This document shows, piece after piece, positions 52,014 to 61,708 of a DNA stretch of 64,000 bases. How positions within the stretch are numbered: the stretch's first letter is position 1; every line of letters starts with the position of its first letter. Under the pieces are notes generated by a model. That model saw only the letters and a program-made list of their open reading frames with translations, was not told the origin of the DNA and searched no databases. Position numbers and translations under genes: made by a program. The DNA comes from an uncultured Pelagibacteraceae bacterium (lineage in GTDB: Bacteria > Pseudomonadota > Alphaproteobacteria > Pelagibacterales > Pelagibacteraceae). The stretch covers positions 16,509 to 80,508 of the forward strand of contig CACBNI010000006.1 of the NCBI GenBank assembly GCA_902540595.1, in the 5' to 3' direction.

Positions 52014-52830
52014 TATTAGAGTAAATTTCGTGTATCTTTATAATAGATGCAGCCGTTTCTTCTACTGATTTCCTAGTAACATCGATGACAGGCCACTTAT
52101 ATTTTTGAAATGTCTTTTTTGCTTTTAAAACCTCATCCTTAATATTATCTAAATTAGTATATTCTGTATTCTCCTTTTCCTTGAGAGAATTCATTCTGTT
52201 TTTTCTTAAATCGGCTAATCTTTCGGGTTCGGTGCTTAAACCAACAACACAAGTAAAGTGAGGATCTTTTTTTAACTTCTCGGGTAATGAATTTTCATTA
52301 ACTAACGGTATATTTGAGGTTCTAAAGCCTTTATTTGCAAGATAAATAGAAGTTGGAGTTTTGCTGGTTCTGCTAACTCCTACTAAAACTATATCTGATT
52401 TATCAATATCATTTAATAAATTACCATCGTCATGATTCATTGTAAATTGAATAGCTTCTATTCTGTCATAATATTCTTCATTTAAAATGTGTTGGCCACT
52501 TGGTTCATGTGAAGCTTTTTGATTTAGAATTTTTGAGAAGTTTAAAATAAGATTACCTAAAACACCAAAACAAGGAATTTTTTTATCACCGCTAGTGTTT
52601 GCTAAATACTTTGCGAGATTATTATCAACAATTGTATACAAAATTATTGGGTTGTTGTTTGTTTGCGCATCTTCTAAAATTTTTAAAATTTGATTTTCTG
52701 TTCTTGTGAAAGAATAAGAGTGAATTTTATATTCAATATTTTTAAACTGTGCCTTCAACGCTAAAAATATTCTCTCTAAAGTCTCACCAGTAGAATCCGA
52801 AATTAGATATATTTGATATGTATTAACCAT
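52003..52830 (-). CDS. PEP synthase / pyruvate phosphate dikinase regulatory protein (DUF299)
   Basis: This 275-residue protein begins YQIYLISDSTGETLERIFLALKAQF. It has the ADP-binding loop ILVGVSRTSKTPTSIYLANKGFRTSNIPLV (about 149-178) and the end WPVIDVTRKSVEETAASI. This bifunctional kinase/pyrophosphorylase controls PEP synthase or PPDK by threonine phosphorylation. It flanks the presumed oriC, as in many alphaproteobacteria. Confidence 0.95.
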   Translation of the reverse strand: MVNTYQIYLISDSTGETLERIFLALKAQFKNIEYKIHSYSFTRTENQILKILEDAQTNNNPIILYTIVDNNLAKYLANTSGDKKIPCFGVLGNLILNFSKILNQKASHEPSGQHILNEEYYDRIEAIQFTMNHDDGNLLNDIDKSDIVLVGVSRTSKTPTSIYLANKGFRTSNIPLVNENSLPEKLKKDPHFTCVVGLSTEPERLADLRKNRMNSLKEKENTEYTNLDNIKDEVLKAKKTFQKYKWPVIDVTRKSVEETAASIIKIHEIYSNNVK

Positions 52831-53100
52831 GGATATATTGTTAATAAATTTGTATTATTTTAATAAAATTACTCAATTTAATTTTTGTTCGTTTAACCCT
52901 GTAAAATAAGGGTTTTATTAACATTAATAATAAATTCAATCTAACTATACATAAATGTTAATAAAGATCAAAAAGTGTTCATTTTTGTAAGTTTTATTTA
53001 ATTATAGATGTGGTTAAAACGTTAATATAATGATTAAAATAAACAGTCATCATAATTCACAGGACATAATACTAATACTATAATTATATATAATTTTAAT
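52831..53100. other. Candidate chromosomal replication origin (oriC)
   Basis: This is a 270-base, very A+T-rich gap between divergent genes, the largest such gap in the core regions. It contains three perfect copies of TGTTAATAAA (52839-52848 and 52956-52965 on plus, 52914-52923 on minus) and a 6-bp inverted repeat AACCCT/AGGGTT (52895-52914). The place, between the maf/PPDK-regulator side and hemE, and near parAB, is that of oriC in Caulobacter and other alphaproteobacteria. I see no perfect DnaA box (TTATNCACA). Confidence 0.65.
53056..53084 (+). promoter_or_regulatory. Promoter for hemE
   Basis: TTCACA (53056-53061), a 17-base spacer and a perfect TATAAT (53079-53084) precede the hemE ATG at 53101. 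Initiation about 7 bases after the -10 box would leave a leader of only about 10 bases. Confidence 0.6.
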
Positions 53101-54102
53101 ATGACACCGCTACATGAAGTAATAATAAATAATAAAACAACTATTAATCCAGTCTGGATAATGAGACAAGCTGGAAGGTATTTACCAGAATTTAGAGAGA
53201 TAAGAAAAGAAAATCCAAATTTTATCGAATTGTGCTTAAATCACAAATTATCTTCAGAAATAACGCTTCAACCTATCAAAAGGTTTGATTTTGATGCTGC
53301 AATTATATTTTCAGATATTTTGATGTTACCGTATGGATTAAATCAGAAGGTTGATTTTAAAAAAAATTTTGGACCAACTCTTGGCAACTTAGATATAAAA
53401 TCAATGTCCAAGATAGATGAAATAGACTTTGTTGAAAAAATTTATCCAGTTTATAAAGCTATAAAGTCTGTGAGTTTAGAAATGAATTCTAAAAATAAAA
53501 ATACGATCGGCTTTGTCGGAGCACCTTGGACTTTACTCGTTTATATGATTAATCAACAATCTCCAAAAAAAAATGTTAAAAAAGATTTTTTCAAAGATGA
53601 CTTTTTAATAAACAGAATTTTATTATTAATTGAAAAGTTTCTTAAAATTCACATCAAACATCAAATTGAAAACGGTGCTAATGTTATACAAATTTTTGAT
53701 AGCTGGGTAGGATTGTTAGAAGAAAGGGATTATCCAAATTATATTTATACACCAACCTTAAACTTAGTTGATTACGTAAAATCATTAAATGTACCCGTCA
53801 TATGTTTTCCAAGAGAAATTAGAAATTATAAAGAATTTGTAGAGATAGTTAAGCCCGATGCAATAAATATTGATTATAATGTAGATCCTTTAATGATATG
53901 TAAAAATATAAAAATCCCCGTTCAAGGGGGCTTGGATCCAAAAATTTTGTTAACAGATAAAGAAAATCTAAAAAAAGAGACTCTGAAGTATCTAAATATA
54001 TTCAAAGATCATCCGTATATTTTTAATCTTGGTCATGGGATACTGCCAGAGACAAATCCAGATATGGTTGAATTTTTAATAAAAACAGTAAGAGATTATT
54101 AA
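53101..54102 (+). CDS. hemE: Uroporphyrinogen decarboxylase HemE
   Basis: This 333-residue TIM barrel has PVWIMRQAGRYLPEFREIR near the N terminus and FSDILMLPYGL with the catalytic Asp, then GFVGAPWTLLVYMI and the end NLGHGILPETNPDMV. It decarboxylates uroporphyrinogen III to coproporphyrinogen III. It leads hemE-hemH-hemJ and flanks the presumed origin, as in Caulobacter. hemH follows with no gap. Confidence 0.98.
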   Translation: MTPLHEVIINNKTTINPVWIMRQAGRYLPEFREIRKENPNFIELCLNHKLSSEITLQPIKRFDFDAAIIFSDILMLPYGLNQKVDFKKNFGPTLGNLDIKSMSKIDEIDFVEKIYPVYKAIKSVSLEMNSKNKNTIGFVGAPWTLLVYMINQQSPKKNVKKDFFKDDFLINRILLLIEKFLKIHIKHQIENGANVIQIFDSWVGLLEERDYPNYIYTPTLNLVDYVKSLNVPVICFPREIRNYKEFVEIVKPDAINIDYNVDPLMICKNIKIPVQGGLDPKILLTDKENLKKETLKYLNIFKDHPYIFNLGHGILPETNPDMVEFLIKTVRDY

Positions 54103-55101
54103 ATGGAACTTGATAATAGTCACCCCCCTATTAAATTTGGAAAAACAGGTGTTCTTATAGTTAATTTAGGCACTCCTGATTCAACAGATTGGCTTGATAT
54201 TAGAAAGTATTTAAAGGAGTTTTTGTCGGACAAGAGAGTTATTGAAGTAAATCCCATAATTTGGCAATTCATTTTAAACGTATTTATATTAACTTTCAGG
54301 CCATCCAAGACAGCAAAGGCTTATAAAGAAATTTGGATGAAAGAAGAAAATATGTCTCCACTTTTATATTATACTAAAATGCAAAGTAAAAAAATTTCTA
54401 GTTCTATATCGACAGAAAATTTAATTATAGATTTTGCTATGAGATATGGAAATCCTAGTATTAAGAGTAAAATTTATAAACTTCAAGAACAGGGATGTGA
54501 AAATTTAGTTATACTCCCGCTGTATCCGCAATACGCCGCAGCAACAACCGCAACAGTATGTGATGAAGTTTATAGAACTTTAATGCAAATGAGATGGCAA
54601 CCTTCTTTAAAAATTATTCCTCATTATGAGTCTGACTCGCTCTATATAGATGCATTGGTTAAATCTATTAATAAAAAAATAAATGAAATAAATTGGAAAC
54701 CAGATGTAATAATTGCCTCATATCACGGCATACCCAAAAAATATTTCGATAAAGGTGACCCATATCATTGTTACTGTCATAAAACGACAAGACTAATTTC
54801 TGAAAAATTTAATTCTATAGAAATCAAAACAACGTTCCAATCCAGATTTGGACCACAAGAGTGGTTACAGCCTTACACAGATAAAACCTTAGAAAGTCTA
54901 CCAAAAGAAGGAAAAAAAAATATCCTTACAATTTGCCCTGGCTTTGCGTCAGACTGTGTAGAAACTTTAGAGGAAATTTTAATTCAAGGTAAGGAAAGTT
55001 TTTTAAGTTCAGGGGGTGAAAACTTTGATATGATTCCGTGTTTAAATGATAACGATGATCATATAACTTTACTGAAATCTTTAATTGACAAAAATATTTA
55101 A
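54103..55101 (+). CDS. hemH: Ferrochelatase HemH
   Basis: This 332-residue protein has KTGVLIVNLGTPDST, LPLYPQYAAATTATV, the catalytic His in IIASYHGIPKKYFDKGDPYHCYCHKTT and the Glu region LTICPGFASDCVETLEEI. It inserts Fe2+ into protoporphyrin IX. It is directly after hemE and 3 bases before hemJ. Confidence 0.98.
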   Translation: MELDNSHPPIKFGKTGVLIVNLGTPDSTDWLDIRKYLKEFLSDKRVIEVNPIIWQFILNVFILTFRPSKTAKAYKEIWMKEENMSPLLYYTKMQSKKISSSISTENLIIDFAMRYGNPSIKSKIYKLQEQGCENLVILPLYPQYAAATTATVCDEVYRTLMQMRWQPSLKIIPHYESDSLYIDALVKSINKKINEINWKPDVIIASYHGIPKKYFDKGDPYHCYCHKTTRLISEKFNSIEIKTTFQSRFGPQEWLQPYTDKTLESLPKEGKKNILTICPGFASDCVETLEEILIQGKESFLSSGGENFDMIPCLNDNDDHITLLKSLIDKNI

Positions 55102-55104
55102 AAG

Positions 55105-55539
55105 ATGAATTCTTATCTTCTTTTCAAATCTCTGCACTTAATTGCAGTTATTTCGTGGATGGCTGGTCTTTTGTACTTACCAAGAATTTTCGTCTATCAC
55201 ACAGAAAATAATTCTGAGGAAAAAGTTTCAGAAATTTTTAAAGTGATGGAGAAGAAACTATATTTTTACATAATGACGCCTGCAATGACACTATCCTGGT
55301 TGTTTGGACTCCTACTTATTCATAGCATCGGGTTTCAACAGCTTGTTCAAACTTGGATGTTATTAAAGCTTTTATTAGTAGCAATTCTTACTCTTTATCA
55401 TTTTTACCTTGGTAAATTACTTGGCCAATTTAAAACTAACAATAACCATCATTCACATAAGTTTTATCGCTATATAAACGAAATACCCACAATATTGCTG
55501 ATTTTAATTATATTTGTTGTTATTTTTAAGCCAATCTAG
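55105..55539 (+). CDS. hemJ: Protoporphyrinogen oxidase HemJ
   Basis: This 144-residue protein has four membrane helices. The N terminus LLFKSLHLIAVISWMAGLLYLPRIFVYH matches HemJ (UPF0093), with a conserved His near residue 11, and TWMLLKLLLVAILTLYHFYLGKLLGQF has the Lys and His of the third helix. HemJ oxidises protoporphyrinogen IX. This fits a window with no HemG or HemY and explains heme completion here. Confidence 0.95.
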   Translation: MNSYLLFKSLHLIAVISWMAGLLYLPRIFVYHTENNSEEKVSEIFKVMEKKLYFYIMTPAMTLSWLFGLLLIHSIGFQQLVQTWMLLKLLLVAILTLYHFYLGKLLGQFKTNNNHHSHKFYRYINEIPTILLILIIFVVIFKPI

Positions 55540-55541
55540 GG

Positions 55542-55601
55542 TTGAAAAAAAATTTATAGCATATATATTATCTTCACTCACAATTGATAAGTCCTTATCA
55601 A
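55542..55601 (+). promoter_or_regulatory. Promoter and palindrome upstream of rho
   Basis: TTGAAA (55542-55547) is followed by TATATT (55564-55569, 16-base spacer) or TATTAT (55566-55571, 18-base spacer). Downstream, TTGATAAG-TC-CTTATCAA (55584-55601) is a perfect 8-bp inverted repeat ending 10 bases before the rho ATG. As DNA it could bind a dimeric regulator; as RNA it would make a hairpin near the ribosome site. Confidence 0.55.
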
Positions 55602-55611
55602 AAACTAAATC

Positions 55612-56880
55612 ATGAACATTCAAGAATTAAAACTAAAATCATCCGAACAACTTATTACTCAAGCAGAAGAACTCGGAATTGAAAATGCAAGCACCTTAAG
55701 GAAGCAAGAAATTCTTTTTGCAATTTTAAAAAAGGTTGCTGAAAAAGAAGAAATTACAGGAGTGGGTGTTTTGCAATTATTACAAGATGGATTTGGTTTT
55801 TTAAGAGCGATGGAATCAAATTATTTACCAGGCCCAGATGATATATACGTAAGCCCAAGTCAAATCAGAAAATTTGGATTGAGAACAGGTGATACTGTGG
55901 AAGGTCCAGTAAGAGCGCCTAAAGAAGGTGAAAGATATTTTGCGTTACTACAAGTTAGTAAAATTAATTTTGAAGAGCCAGAAAAAACGAGACATAAAAT
56001 AGCTTTTGACAATCTAACACCCCTTTACCCCGATAAGCAGTTAGTGATGGAAGTTGAAACTACTAAGATAGAAAAAAAAGCAGACTTAACTCCAAGATTA
56101 ATTGATTTAGTTAGCCCAATCGGAAAAGGGCAAAGGTCAATTATTATCTCCCCTCCTAAAGCTGGAAAAACTATGATTTTACAAAGTATTGCAAACTCAA
56201 TCGCAAAAAATTATCCTGAATGTTATTTAATTGTATTACTGATAGATGAACGCCCTGAAGAAGTAACCGATATGCAAAGAACTGTAAACGGAGAAGTAAT
56301 AAGTTCAACTTTTGATGAACCCGCTCAAAGACATGTTGCTGTAGCTGAAATGGTTATTGAAAAAGCAAAGAGATTAACAGAACATAAAAAAGACGTTGTG
56401 ATACTTTTAGACTCAATTACAAGATTGGGAAGAGCTTACAATGCAGTTATCCCAAGCTCAGGAAAAGTTTTAACAGGTGGTGTCGATGCGAATGCACTTC
56501 AAAGACCGAAAAGATTTTTTGGTGCAGCAAGAAATATTGAAGAAGGAGGTTCTTTAACAATTATCTCAACAGCTTTAATTGATACAGGAAGTAGAATGGA
56601 CGAAGTAATTTTTGAGGAATTCAAAGGAACTGGTAATAGCGAAACAGTTCTAGATAGAAAAATTGCGGATAAAAGAATTTACCCAGCAATCGATATAACT
56701 AAGTCTGGCACAAGAAGAGAAGAATTATTATTTGATAAAAATGATCTTCAAAAAATGAATGTCCTAAGAAGAATTATAGCACCTATGGGAACTATGGATG
56801 CTATAGAGTTTATAAATTCAAAATTAAAAGAAACAAAAAATAATTCAGAGTTTTTTAATTCTATGAATAAGCCAGCATAA
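55612..56880 (+). CDS. rho: Transcription termination factor Rho
   Basis: This 422-residue protein has an N-terminal helical Rho-N region, the RNA-binding cold-shock-like domain ([30 protein letters not shown]), Walker [12 protein letters not shown] (about 181-191), Walker [19 protein letters not shown], the Q-loop and the R-loop [33 protein letters not shown]. It terminates untranslated transcripts, an important job in this genome where few hairpin terminators are visible. Confidence 0.98.
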   Translation: MNIQELKLKSSEQLITQAEELGIENASTLRKQEILFAILKKVAEKEEITGVGVLQLLQDGFGFLRAMESNYLPGPDDIYVSPSQIRKFGLRTGDTVEGPVRAPKEGERYFALLQVSKINFEEPEKTRHKIAFDNLTPLYPDKQLVMEVETTKIEKKADLTPRLIDLVSPIGKGQRSIIISPPKAGKTMILQSIANSIAKNYPECYLIVLLIDERPEEVTDMQRTVNGEVISSTFDEPAQRHVAVAEMVIEKAKRLTEHKKDVVILLDSITRLGRAYNAVIPSSGKVLTGGVDANALQRPKRFFGAARNIEEGGSLTIISTALIDTGSRMDEVIFEEFKGTGNSETVLDRKIADKRIYPAIDITKSGTRREELLFDKNDLQKMNVLRRIIAPMGTMDAIEFINSKLKETKNNSEFFNSMNKPA

Positions 56881-56903
56881 TATTTTATTATTACAATTAA
56901 AGT

Positions 56904-56939
56904 TTTACAGGTACCTTGATTTGAAGTTATAATCTTCAG
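56904..56939 (+). promoter_or_regulatory. Promoter giving a probably leaderless mnmE transcript
   Basis: TTTACA (56904-56909), an 18-base spacer and a perfect TATAAT (56928-56933) lie just before the mnmE ATG at 56940. The usual start, 7 bases after the -10 box, would fall on the A of the ATG. No Shine-Dalgarno is visible, and TGAAG/CTTCA flanks the -10 box. Confidence 0.6.
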
Positions 56940-58271
56940 ATGACAATTTATGCTTTATCAAGTGGCCCTGGTGTATCTGGTATTGCTGTTATAAGAATTT
57001 CAGGACCGGAAACCTCTAAAGCTATTAAATTATTAACTGGTGAAAAAGTTCCAAAACCAAGGTTAGCAACTCTTAGAAAAATCAATAAAATCAACACTTC
57101 TGAGCTAATTGATGAGGGCATAATACTATGGTTTCCTGGACCTGAGAGCTACACAGGTGAAGATATGGCTGAAATACAAGTGCATGGAAGCAAAGCTGTA
57201 ATTGATGCTCTTCACACGTCTATTTCAAATATTGAAAATTGCCGACTAGCAGAGCCGGGCGAGTTTACAAAACTTGCATTTCAAAATGGAAAAATAAATT
57301 TACTTAAAGCAGAGAGTGTTGCGGATTTGATTTCTTCTGAAACAGAAATTCAAAGACAGCAAGCAATAAAAATTATGAACGGAAAATCTGCAGATCAATT
57401 TAATCTTTTAAGAGAAAAACTTTTAAAAATTTTATCACATGTTGAAGCTAAAATAGATTTTCCAGATGAAGATTTACCTAATGATATTTTAAAAGAAATT
57501 AAAAAAAGTTCTGATGATGTTTTGGTAAATATTGAAAAAATTTTGAATGATCAAAAAGTTGGAGAAAGAATTAGAGAAGGTTTTAAAATTGCAATTCTTG
57601 GACCTACCAATGCAGGTAAATCTAGTCTTCTAAATCATCTATCAAATAGAGATGTTGCAATAGTTTCAGAGATTGCAGGAACAACAAGAGATGTAATCGA
57701 AACTCATCTTAACATAGATGGGTATCCAGTAATTGTTTCTGACACTGCTGGGATAAGAGAGTCTAAAAATGAAATTGAAAAGAAAGGTATTAAATTATCT
57801 TTAAATAGAGCAGAAGAAGCTGATTTAAAATTAATTGTTGTTGATGCCAAAAACATTGATTTTACTGGTGTTTTGAAGGACTTGTTAGATCAAAATGCAA
57901 TTTTGGTAATAAATAAATCAGATCTTTTAAAGGGAGATATTAATCCAGAGATTAAAAAATTAAATCACGTATTAATTTCAATTAAAGAAAATTTAAACAT
58001 TGATGAATTAATTTTAAAAATTAAAAATAAATTAAAAAATAAATTTATAACAAGTGATGATATTATAATTACCAGAGAACGACATAGACAGCATCTTGAA
58101 CAATGTTTAGAATATCTTAAAAGCTTTAATAAAAAAAGTGAAGTTGAGGACTTTGATAAAGCTGCAGAAGACTTAAGATTAGCCACTAGACATCTTGGCA
58201 TGATTGTTGGAAAAGTCGACGTTGAGGAGATATTAGGTAGTATTTTCAATGATTTTTGTGTAGGTAAATAA
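56940..58271 (+). CDS. mnmE: tRNA uridine-5-carboxymethylaminomethyl GTPase MnmE
   Basis: This 443-residue protein begins TIYALSSGPGVSGIAVIRISGPE, with the folate-binding domain, then a helical domain and an inserted G domain (ILGPTNAGKSSLLNHLSNRDVAIVSEIAGTTRDVIE and the NKSD motif). The C terminus FCVGK carries the catalytic Cys of the family (usually FCIGK). With MnmG it modifies wobble U34 of several tRNAs. mnmG follows 117 bases later. Confidence 0.98.
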   Translation: MTIYALSSGPGVSGIAVIRISGPETSKAIKLLTGEKVPKPRLATLRKINKINTSELIDEGIILWFPGPESYTGEDMAEIQVHGSKAVIDALHTSISNIENCRLAEPGEFTKLAFQNGKINLLKAESVADLISSETEIQRQQAIKIMNGKSADQFNLLREKLLKILSHVEAKIDFPDEDLPNDILKEIKKSSDDVLVNIEKILNDQKVGERIREGFKIAILGPTNAGKSSLLNHLSNRDVAIVSEIAGTTRDVIETHLNIDGYPVIVSDTAGIRESKNEIEKKGIKLSLNRAEEADLKLIVVDAKNIDFTGVLKDLLDQNAILVINKSDLLKGDINPEIKKLNHVLISIKENLNIDELILKIKNKLKNKFITSDDIIITRERHRQHLEQCLEYLKSFNKKSEVEDFDKAAEDLRLATRHLGMIVGKVDVEEILGSIFNDFCVGK

Positions 58272-58388
58272 TACACTGTTTTCCTCGTTTTTAAGGCCCT
58301 ATTTACTAAAAAATGTTGATAATTAAAGCTTATTTAAGCAAAACTATACGTGCCTTGTAAATATAATAATCAGTTATAAGTTTAGCTT

Positions 58389-60260
58389 ATGAAAAATGAT
58401 TTATCATTCGATGTCGTAGTAATAGGTGGTGGTCATGCAGGCTGTGAAGCAGCTGCAGCTTCTGCAAGACTAGGTGTTAATACTGCTTTGTTTACTCACA
58501 AGATAGAAACTATTGGTGAGATGTCATGTAACCCAGCAATAGGGGGTTTGGGCAAAGGTCATTTGGTAAGAGAAATAGATGCTCTTGATGGTATTATGGG
58601 TGAGGTTGCGGATAAATCGGGTATTCAATTTAGATTATTAAATAGAAGTAGAGGTCCAGCAGTAAGAGGACCAAGAACTCAATCCGACAGATCATTATAT
58701 CGTAAACATATGCAAGAAAAACTTGCAAACTATTGTAATTTAACAATTTTTTCTGATCCCGTAATGAAGTTTATTTTTGAAAAAAATACAATAAATGGTT
58801 TTATAACTAAAGAAGGCAAAAAGGTTTTATGTTCTAAGCTAATACTCACAACGGGCACTTTTTTAAATGGTTTGATACATATAGGCGATGAAAGAACACC
58901 GGCTGGAAGGTATGACGAGAAACCTTCAACAGGATTAAGTGAACAATTAGAAAAATATAATTTTAAGATTGGAAGATTAAAAACAGGAACTCCTCCCCGA
59001 CTTGATTCAAGAACAATTAATTATGAAAATTTGGAAGAACAGTCTGCAGATGATGATCCTTATTTTTTTTCTTTCTTAACTAAAAAAAATATTAACAAAC
59101 AAGTTTCATGTCGTATGACTTACACTAACGATAAGGTACATAAAATTATTGAAAAAAATTTATCTAAGAGTGCTATGTACTCTGGTAGTATAAAAGGTGT
59201 TGGACCTAGATATTGCCCATCTATTGAGGACAAGATAGTAAAATTTGCTGATAAGGGCCGGCACCAGATATTTTTAGAGCCTGAAGGGCTAAATGACCAC
59301 ACAATTTACCCAAATGGTATCTCAACATCACTTCCAGCAGTTGTGCAGCAAGAAATATGTAATAATATCATAGGTTTAGAGAATGTAATTATCATAAGAC
59401 CAGGATATGCTATAGAATATGACTACATAGATCCAAGAGAGCTTTTTTTAACACTTGAGACCAAGAAGATTAGCAATCTTTACCTTGCCGGTCAGATTAA
59501 TGGAACAACAGGTTACGAAGAAGCGGCAGCTCAGGGTCTTATAGCTGGAATAAATGCTGCTCTATCTTTTAAAAAGTCTGAACCTTTTATTCTCGATAGA
59601 TCTGACGCTTATATAGGAGTAATGATCGATGATTTAGTGACCAAGGGTGTGGCTGAACCATATAGAATGTTTACATCAAGAGCTGAATATAGATTAAGCC
59701 TGAGATCTGATAATGCAGATCAAAGATTAACTGCAAAAGGAATAGAAATTGGATTAATCGGTGATGTGAGAAAAGTTCTTTATTTAGATAAATTCAACAA
59801 AATTAAACAAATTAATGTAAGAATGGGTCAATCAACCATATCGCCAAATAAAGCTGGAGAATTTGGTGTAAAAATTGCAAAAGACGGTGTTTTAAGATCT
59901 TCAAGTGAAATATTAACTCAAAAAGGAGTTGATATGAATAAAATTAGAGAAATATGGCCTGATATACCTTTTTTTAGCAATGAAATAGACGAGCAGGTCG
60001 AAATAAATGCTCATTACAGAGGTTATTTGAAAAAGCAAAAAGCTGATATTTTGGCCTTTAAAAGAGATGAAAACCTTATAATACCAGAAAAAACTAATTA
60101 TGATAAGCTCTCAGGTCTGTCAAACGAGGTAAAGTCAAAGTTTAAAGAAGTTAAACCCAAAACTTTGGGGCAAGCCTTAAGAATTGACGGAATTACTCCT
60201 GCAGCTGTATATATTTTGTTGTCATATGTAAAAAGAAAGTCTATTAAGCATATAGCTTAA
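58389..60260 (+). CDS. mnmG: tRNA U34 modification enzyme MnmG (GidA)
   Basis: This 623-residue FAD protein has [21 protein letters not shown] at residues 9-29, then [45 protein letters not shown] and [24 protein letters not shown]. It works with MnmE on the wobble uridine. It overlaps rsmG by one base. Confidence 0.98.
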   Translation: MKNDLSFDVVVIGGGHAGCEAAAASARLGVNTALFTHKIETIGEMSCNPAIGGLGKGHLVREIDALDGIMGEVADKSGIQFRLLNRSRGPAVRGPRTQSDRSLYRKHMQEKLANYCNLTIFSDPVMKFIFEKNTINGFITKEGKKVLCSKLILTTGTFLNGLIHIGDERTPAGRYDEKPSTGLSEQLEKYNFKIGRLKTGTPPRLDSRTINYENLEEQSADDDPYFFSFLTKKNINKQVSCRMTYTNDKVHKIIEKNLSKSAMYSGSIKGVGPRYCPSIEDKIVKFADKGRHQIFLEPEGLNDHTIYPNGISTSLPAVVQQEICNNIIGLENVIIIRPGYAIEYDYIDPRELFLTLETKKISNLYLAGQINGTTGYEEAAAQGLIAGINAALSFKKSEPFILDRSDAYIGVMIDDLVTKGVAEPYRMFTSRAEYRLSLRSDNADQRLTAKGIEIGLIGDVRKVLYLDKFNKIKQINVRMGQSTISPNKAGEFGVKIAKDGVLRSSSEILTQKGVDMNKIREIWPDIPFFSNEIDEQVEINAHYRGYLKKQKADILAFKRDENLIIPEKTNYDKLSGLSNEVKSKFKEVKPKTLGQALRIDGITPAAVYILLSYVKRKSIKHIA

Positions 60261-60913
60261 TGGAACAAGAAATTATAAATTCTTACTCAAAACTCTTAGG
60301 TATAAATGTTTCACGTGAAACATTTTCAGACTTCGAAAGCTATATATCAATGATCCTAGAAAAAAATGAAAAAATCAACTTAATTAGCAATAAATTTAAA
60401 GAAAAAAATTATATAATTCAGCGACACATAATTGATTCTGCGCAAATTATTGATATTGTTAATTTTAATAACAATTCAGCTACAGATATAGGCTCAGGTA
60501 GCGGAATGCCAGGCATAATCATAGCAATCTTACTTAAAAACCTAAAAAAGGATATCAAGGTCAAGCTTTATGAAAAAAGCTATCATAAAAGCAATTTTCT
60601 TAAGAATGTATCTGCAAAATTGAATTTAAAAACAGAAATAATACAAAAAAATATTTTTGAGGAAAAAAAAATAGAAACAGGAACAATAATGTCTAGAGCA
60701 TTTAAACCAATGCCAGTAGTTTTAGATTTAGTGAGTCAAAATTTTTCTAAATTTTCCAATATAATTTTTTTTATGGGAAAAAGTGGAAGAGAAATTTTTC
60801 AAAATACTTTGAAAGATTGGGATTTAGAATATTCAGAAAAAAAAAGTTTAACCAGTGAAGAATCTTTTTTAATTAATGTTAAAAAAATAAAAAAAAAAAT
60901 TAAAAATAATTAA
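60260..60913 (+). CDS. rsmG: 16S rRNA G527 methyltransferase RsmG (GidB)
   Basis: This 217-residue protein has HIIDSAQIIDIV, the SAM motif ATDIGSGSGMPGIIIAILL (about 74-92) and IMSRAFKPMPVVLDLV. It methylates G527 of 16S rRNA. Codons 16-21 overlap a perfect parS site, so the protein's NVSRETF segment doubles as a DNA-binding site for ParB. It abuts parA. Confidence 0.96.
   Translation: MEQEIINSYSKLLGINVSRETFSDFESYISMILEKNEKINLISNKFKEKNYIIQRHIIDSAQIIDIVNFNNNSATDIGSGSGMPGIIIAILLKNLKKDIKVKLYEKSYHKSNFLKNVSAKLNLKTEIIQKNIFEEKKIETGTIMSRAFKPMPVVLDLVSQNFSKFSNIIFFMGKSGREIFQNTLKDWDLEYSEKKSLTSEESFLINVKKIKKKIKNN
60307..60322 (+). promoter_or_regulatory. Chromosomal parS centromere site
   Basis: TGTTTCACGTGAAACA is a perfect 16-bp palindrome identical to the conserved bacterial parS consensus. 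It lies inside the 5' end of rsmG, about 1.4 kb upstream of parB and about 7.2 kb from the oriC candidate. ParB loads here and spreads to organise origin segregation. Confidence 0.97.
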
Positions 60914-61708
60914 ATGCAAATTATTTCAATTATAAATCAAAAGGGTGGGGTTGGGAAGACAACCTCAGCAATTAACTTAGCAGCAGGTTTATCTCAACAG
61001 AACAAGAAAATACTAGTAATAGACTTGGACCCACAAGGAAATGCAACTACAGGTCTTGGATTATCCAATATGGAAAATTCCTCTGAGACAATTTATGGAG
61101 TTCTTAACGGAACTAAAGAAATAATTGAGATAATCAAAAAAACGCAGTTTGAAAATCTTGATATAATAACTTCAAATGTAGATTTATCAGGTCTTGAAGT
61201 TGAGACGGCTGATGATGGCAATAGAGCTTTTTTATTGAAAGTAAAATTAACTGCATATTTAAACAATTCTAGAAGCACATATGATTATATTTTGATAGAT
61301 TGTCCACCATCGCTAAGCTTGCTGACCATAATGGCACTAGTAAGTTCAAACTCACTTTTAGTCCCACTTCAAACAGAATTTTTTGCTTTAGAGGGCTTAA
61401 CTCAGTTAATGAAAACAATTGAGAGGATAAAAGTAAGTCTTAACCCTGACTTGAGTATAAGAGGAATACTATTAACTATGTATGATAAAAGAAATAAATT
61501 GTCCTCACAAGTTGAGAAGGAGGCCAGAGATTATTTTAATGAAAAAGTTTATTCTACAGTAATTCCTAGGAACGTTAGATTGTCAGAGGCACCCTCGCAT
61601 GGTGTGCCGGTTTTGATATATGACAAGACCTGCCCAGGTAGTAAAGCATATTTTAGTTTTACAGATGAATTTTTAAATCAAGAGACAACAATGGGGAGTG
61701 CTGCTTAA
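60914..61708 (+). CDS. parA: Chromosome-partitioning ATPase ParA
   Basis: This 264-residue protein has the deviant Walker A motif NQKGGVGKTTSAINLAAGL at residues 8-26, LVIDLDPQGNATTGLG-type sequence (IDLDPQGNATTGLGL) and YDYILIDCPPSLSLLTI. It moves ParB-parS complexes along the nucleoid. It overlaps parB by one base (TAATG). Confidence 0.98.
   Translation: MQIISIINQKGGVGKTTSAINLAAGLSQQNKKILVIDLDPQGNATTGLGLSNMENSSETIYGVLNGTKEIIEIIKKTQFENLDIITSNVDLSGLEVETADDGNRAFLLKVKLTAYLNNSRSTYDYILIDCPPSLSLLTIMALVSSNSLLVPLQTEFFALEGLTQLMKTIERIKVSLNPDLSIRGILLTMYDKRNKLSSQVEKEARDYFNEKVYSTVIPRNVRLSEAPSHGVPVLIYDKTCPGSKAYFSFTDEFLNQETTMGSAA

Noticed and set aside
52831-53100. CtrA sites (TTAA-N7-TTAA) or perfect DnaA boxes in the oriC candidate
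   Set aside because: TTAA pairs occur but with spacings of 3, 4 or 11, and no TTATNCACA is present; the best (TAATTCACA) has mismatches and overlaps the hemE -35 box.
58320-58388. Promoter or operator before mnmG (GCTTA-TT-TAAGC palindrome)
   Set aside because: The palindrome is only 5 bp per arm in A+T-rich DNA and no well-spaced -35/-10 pair could be set around it.
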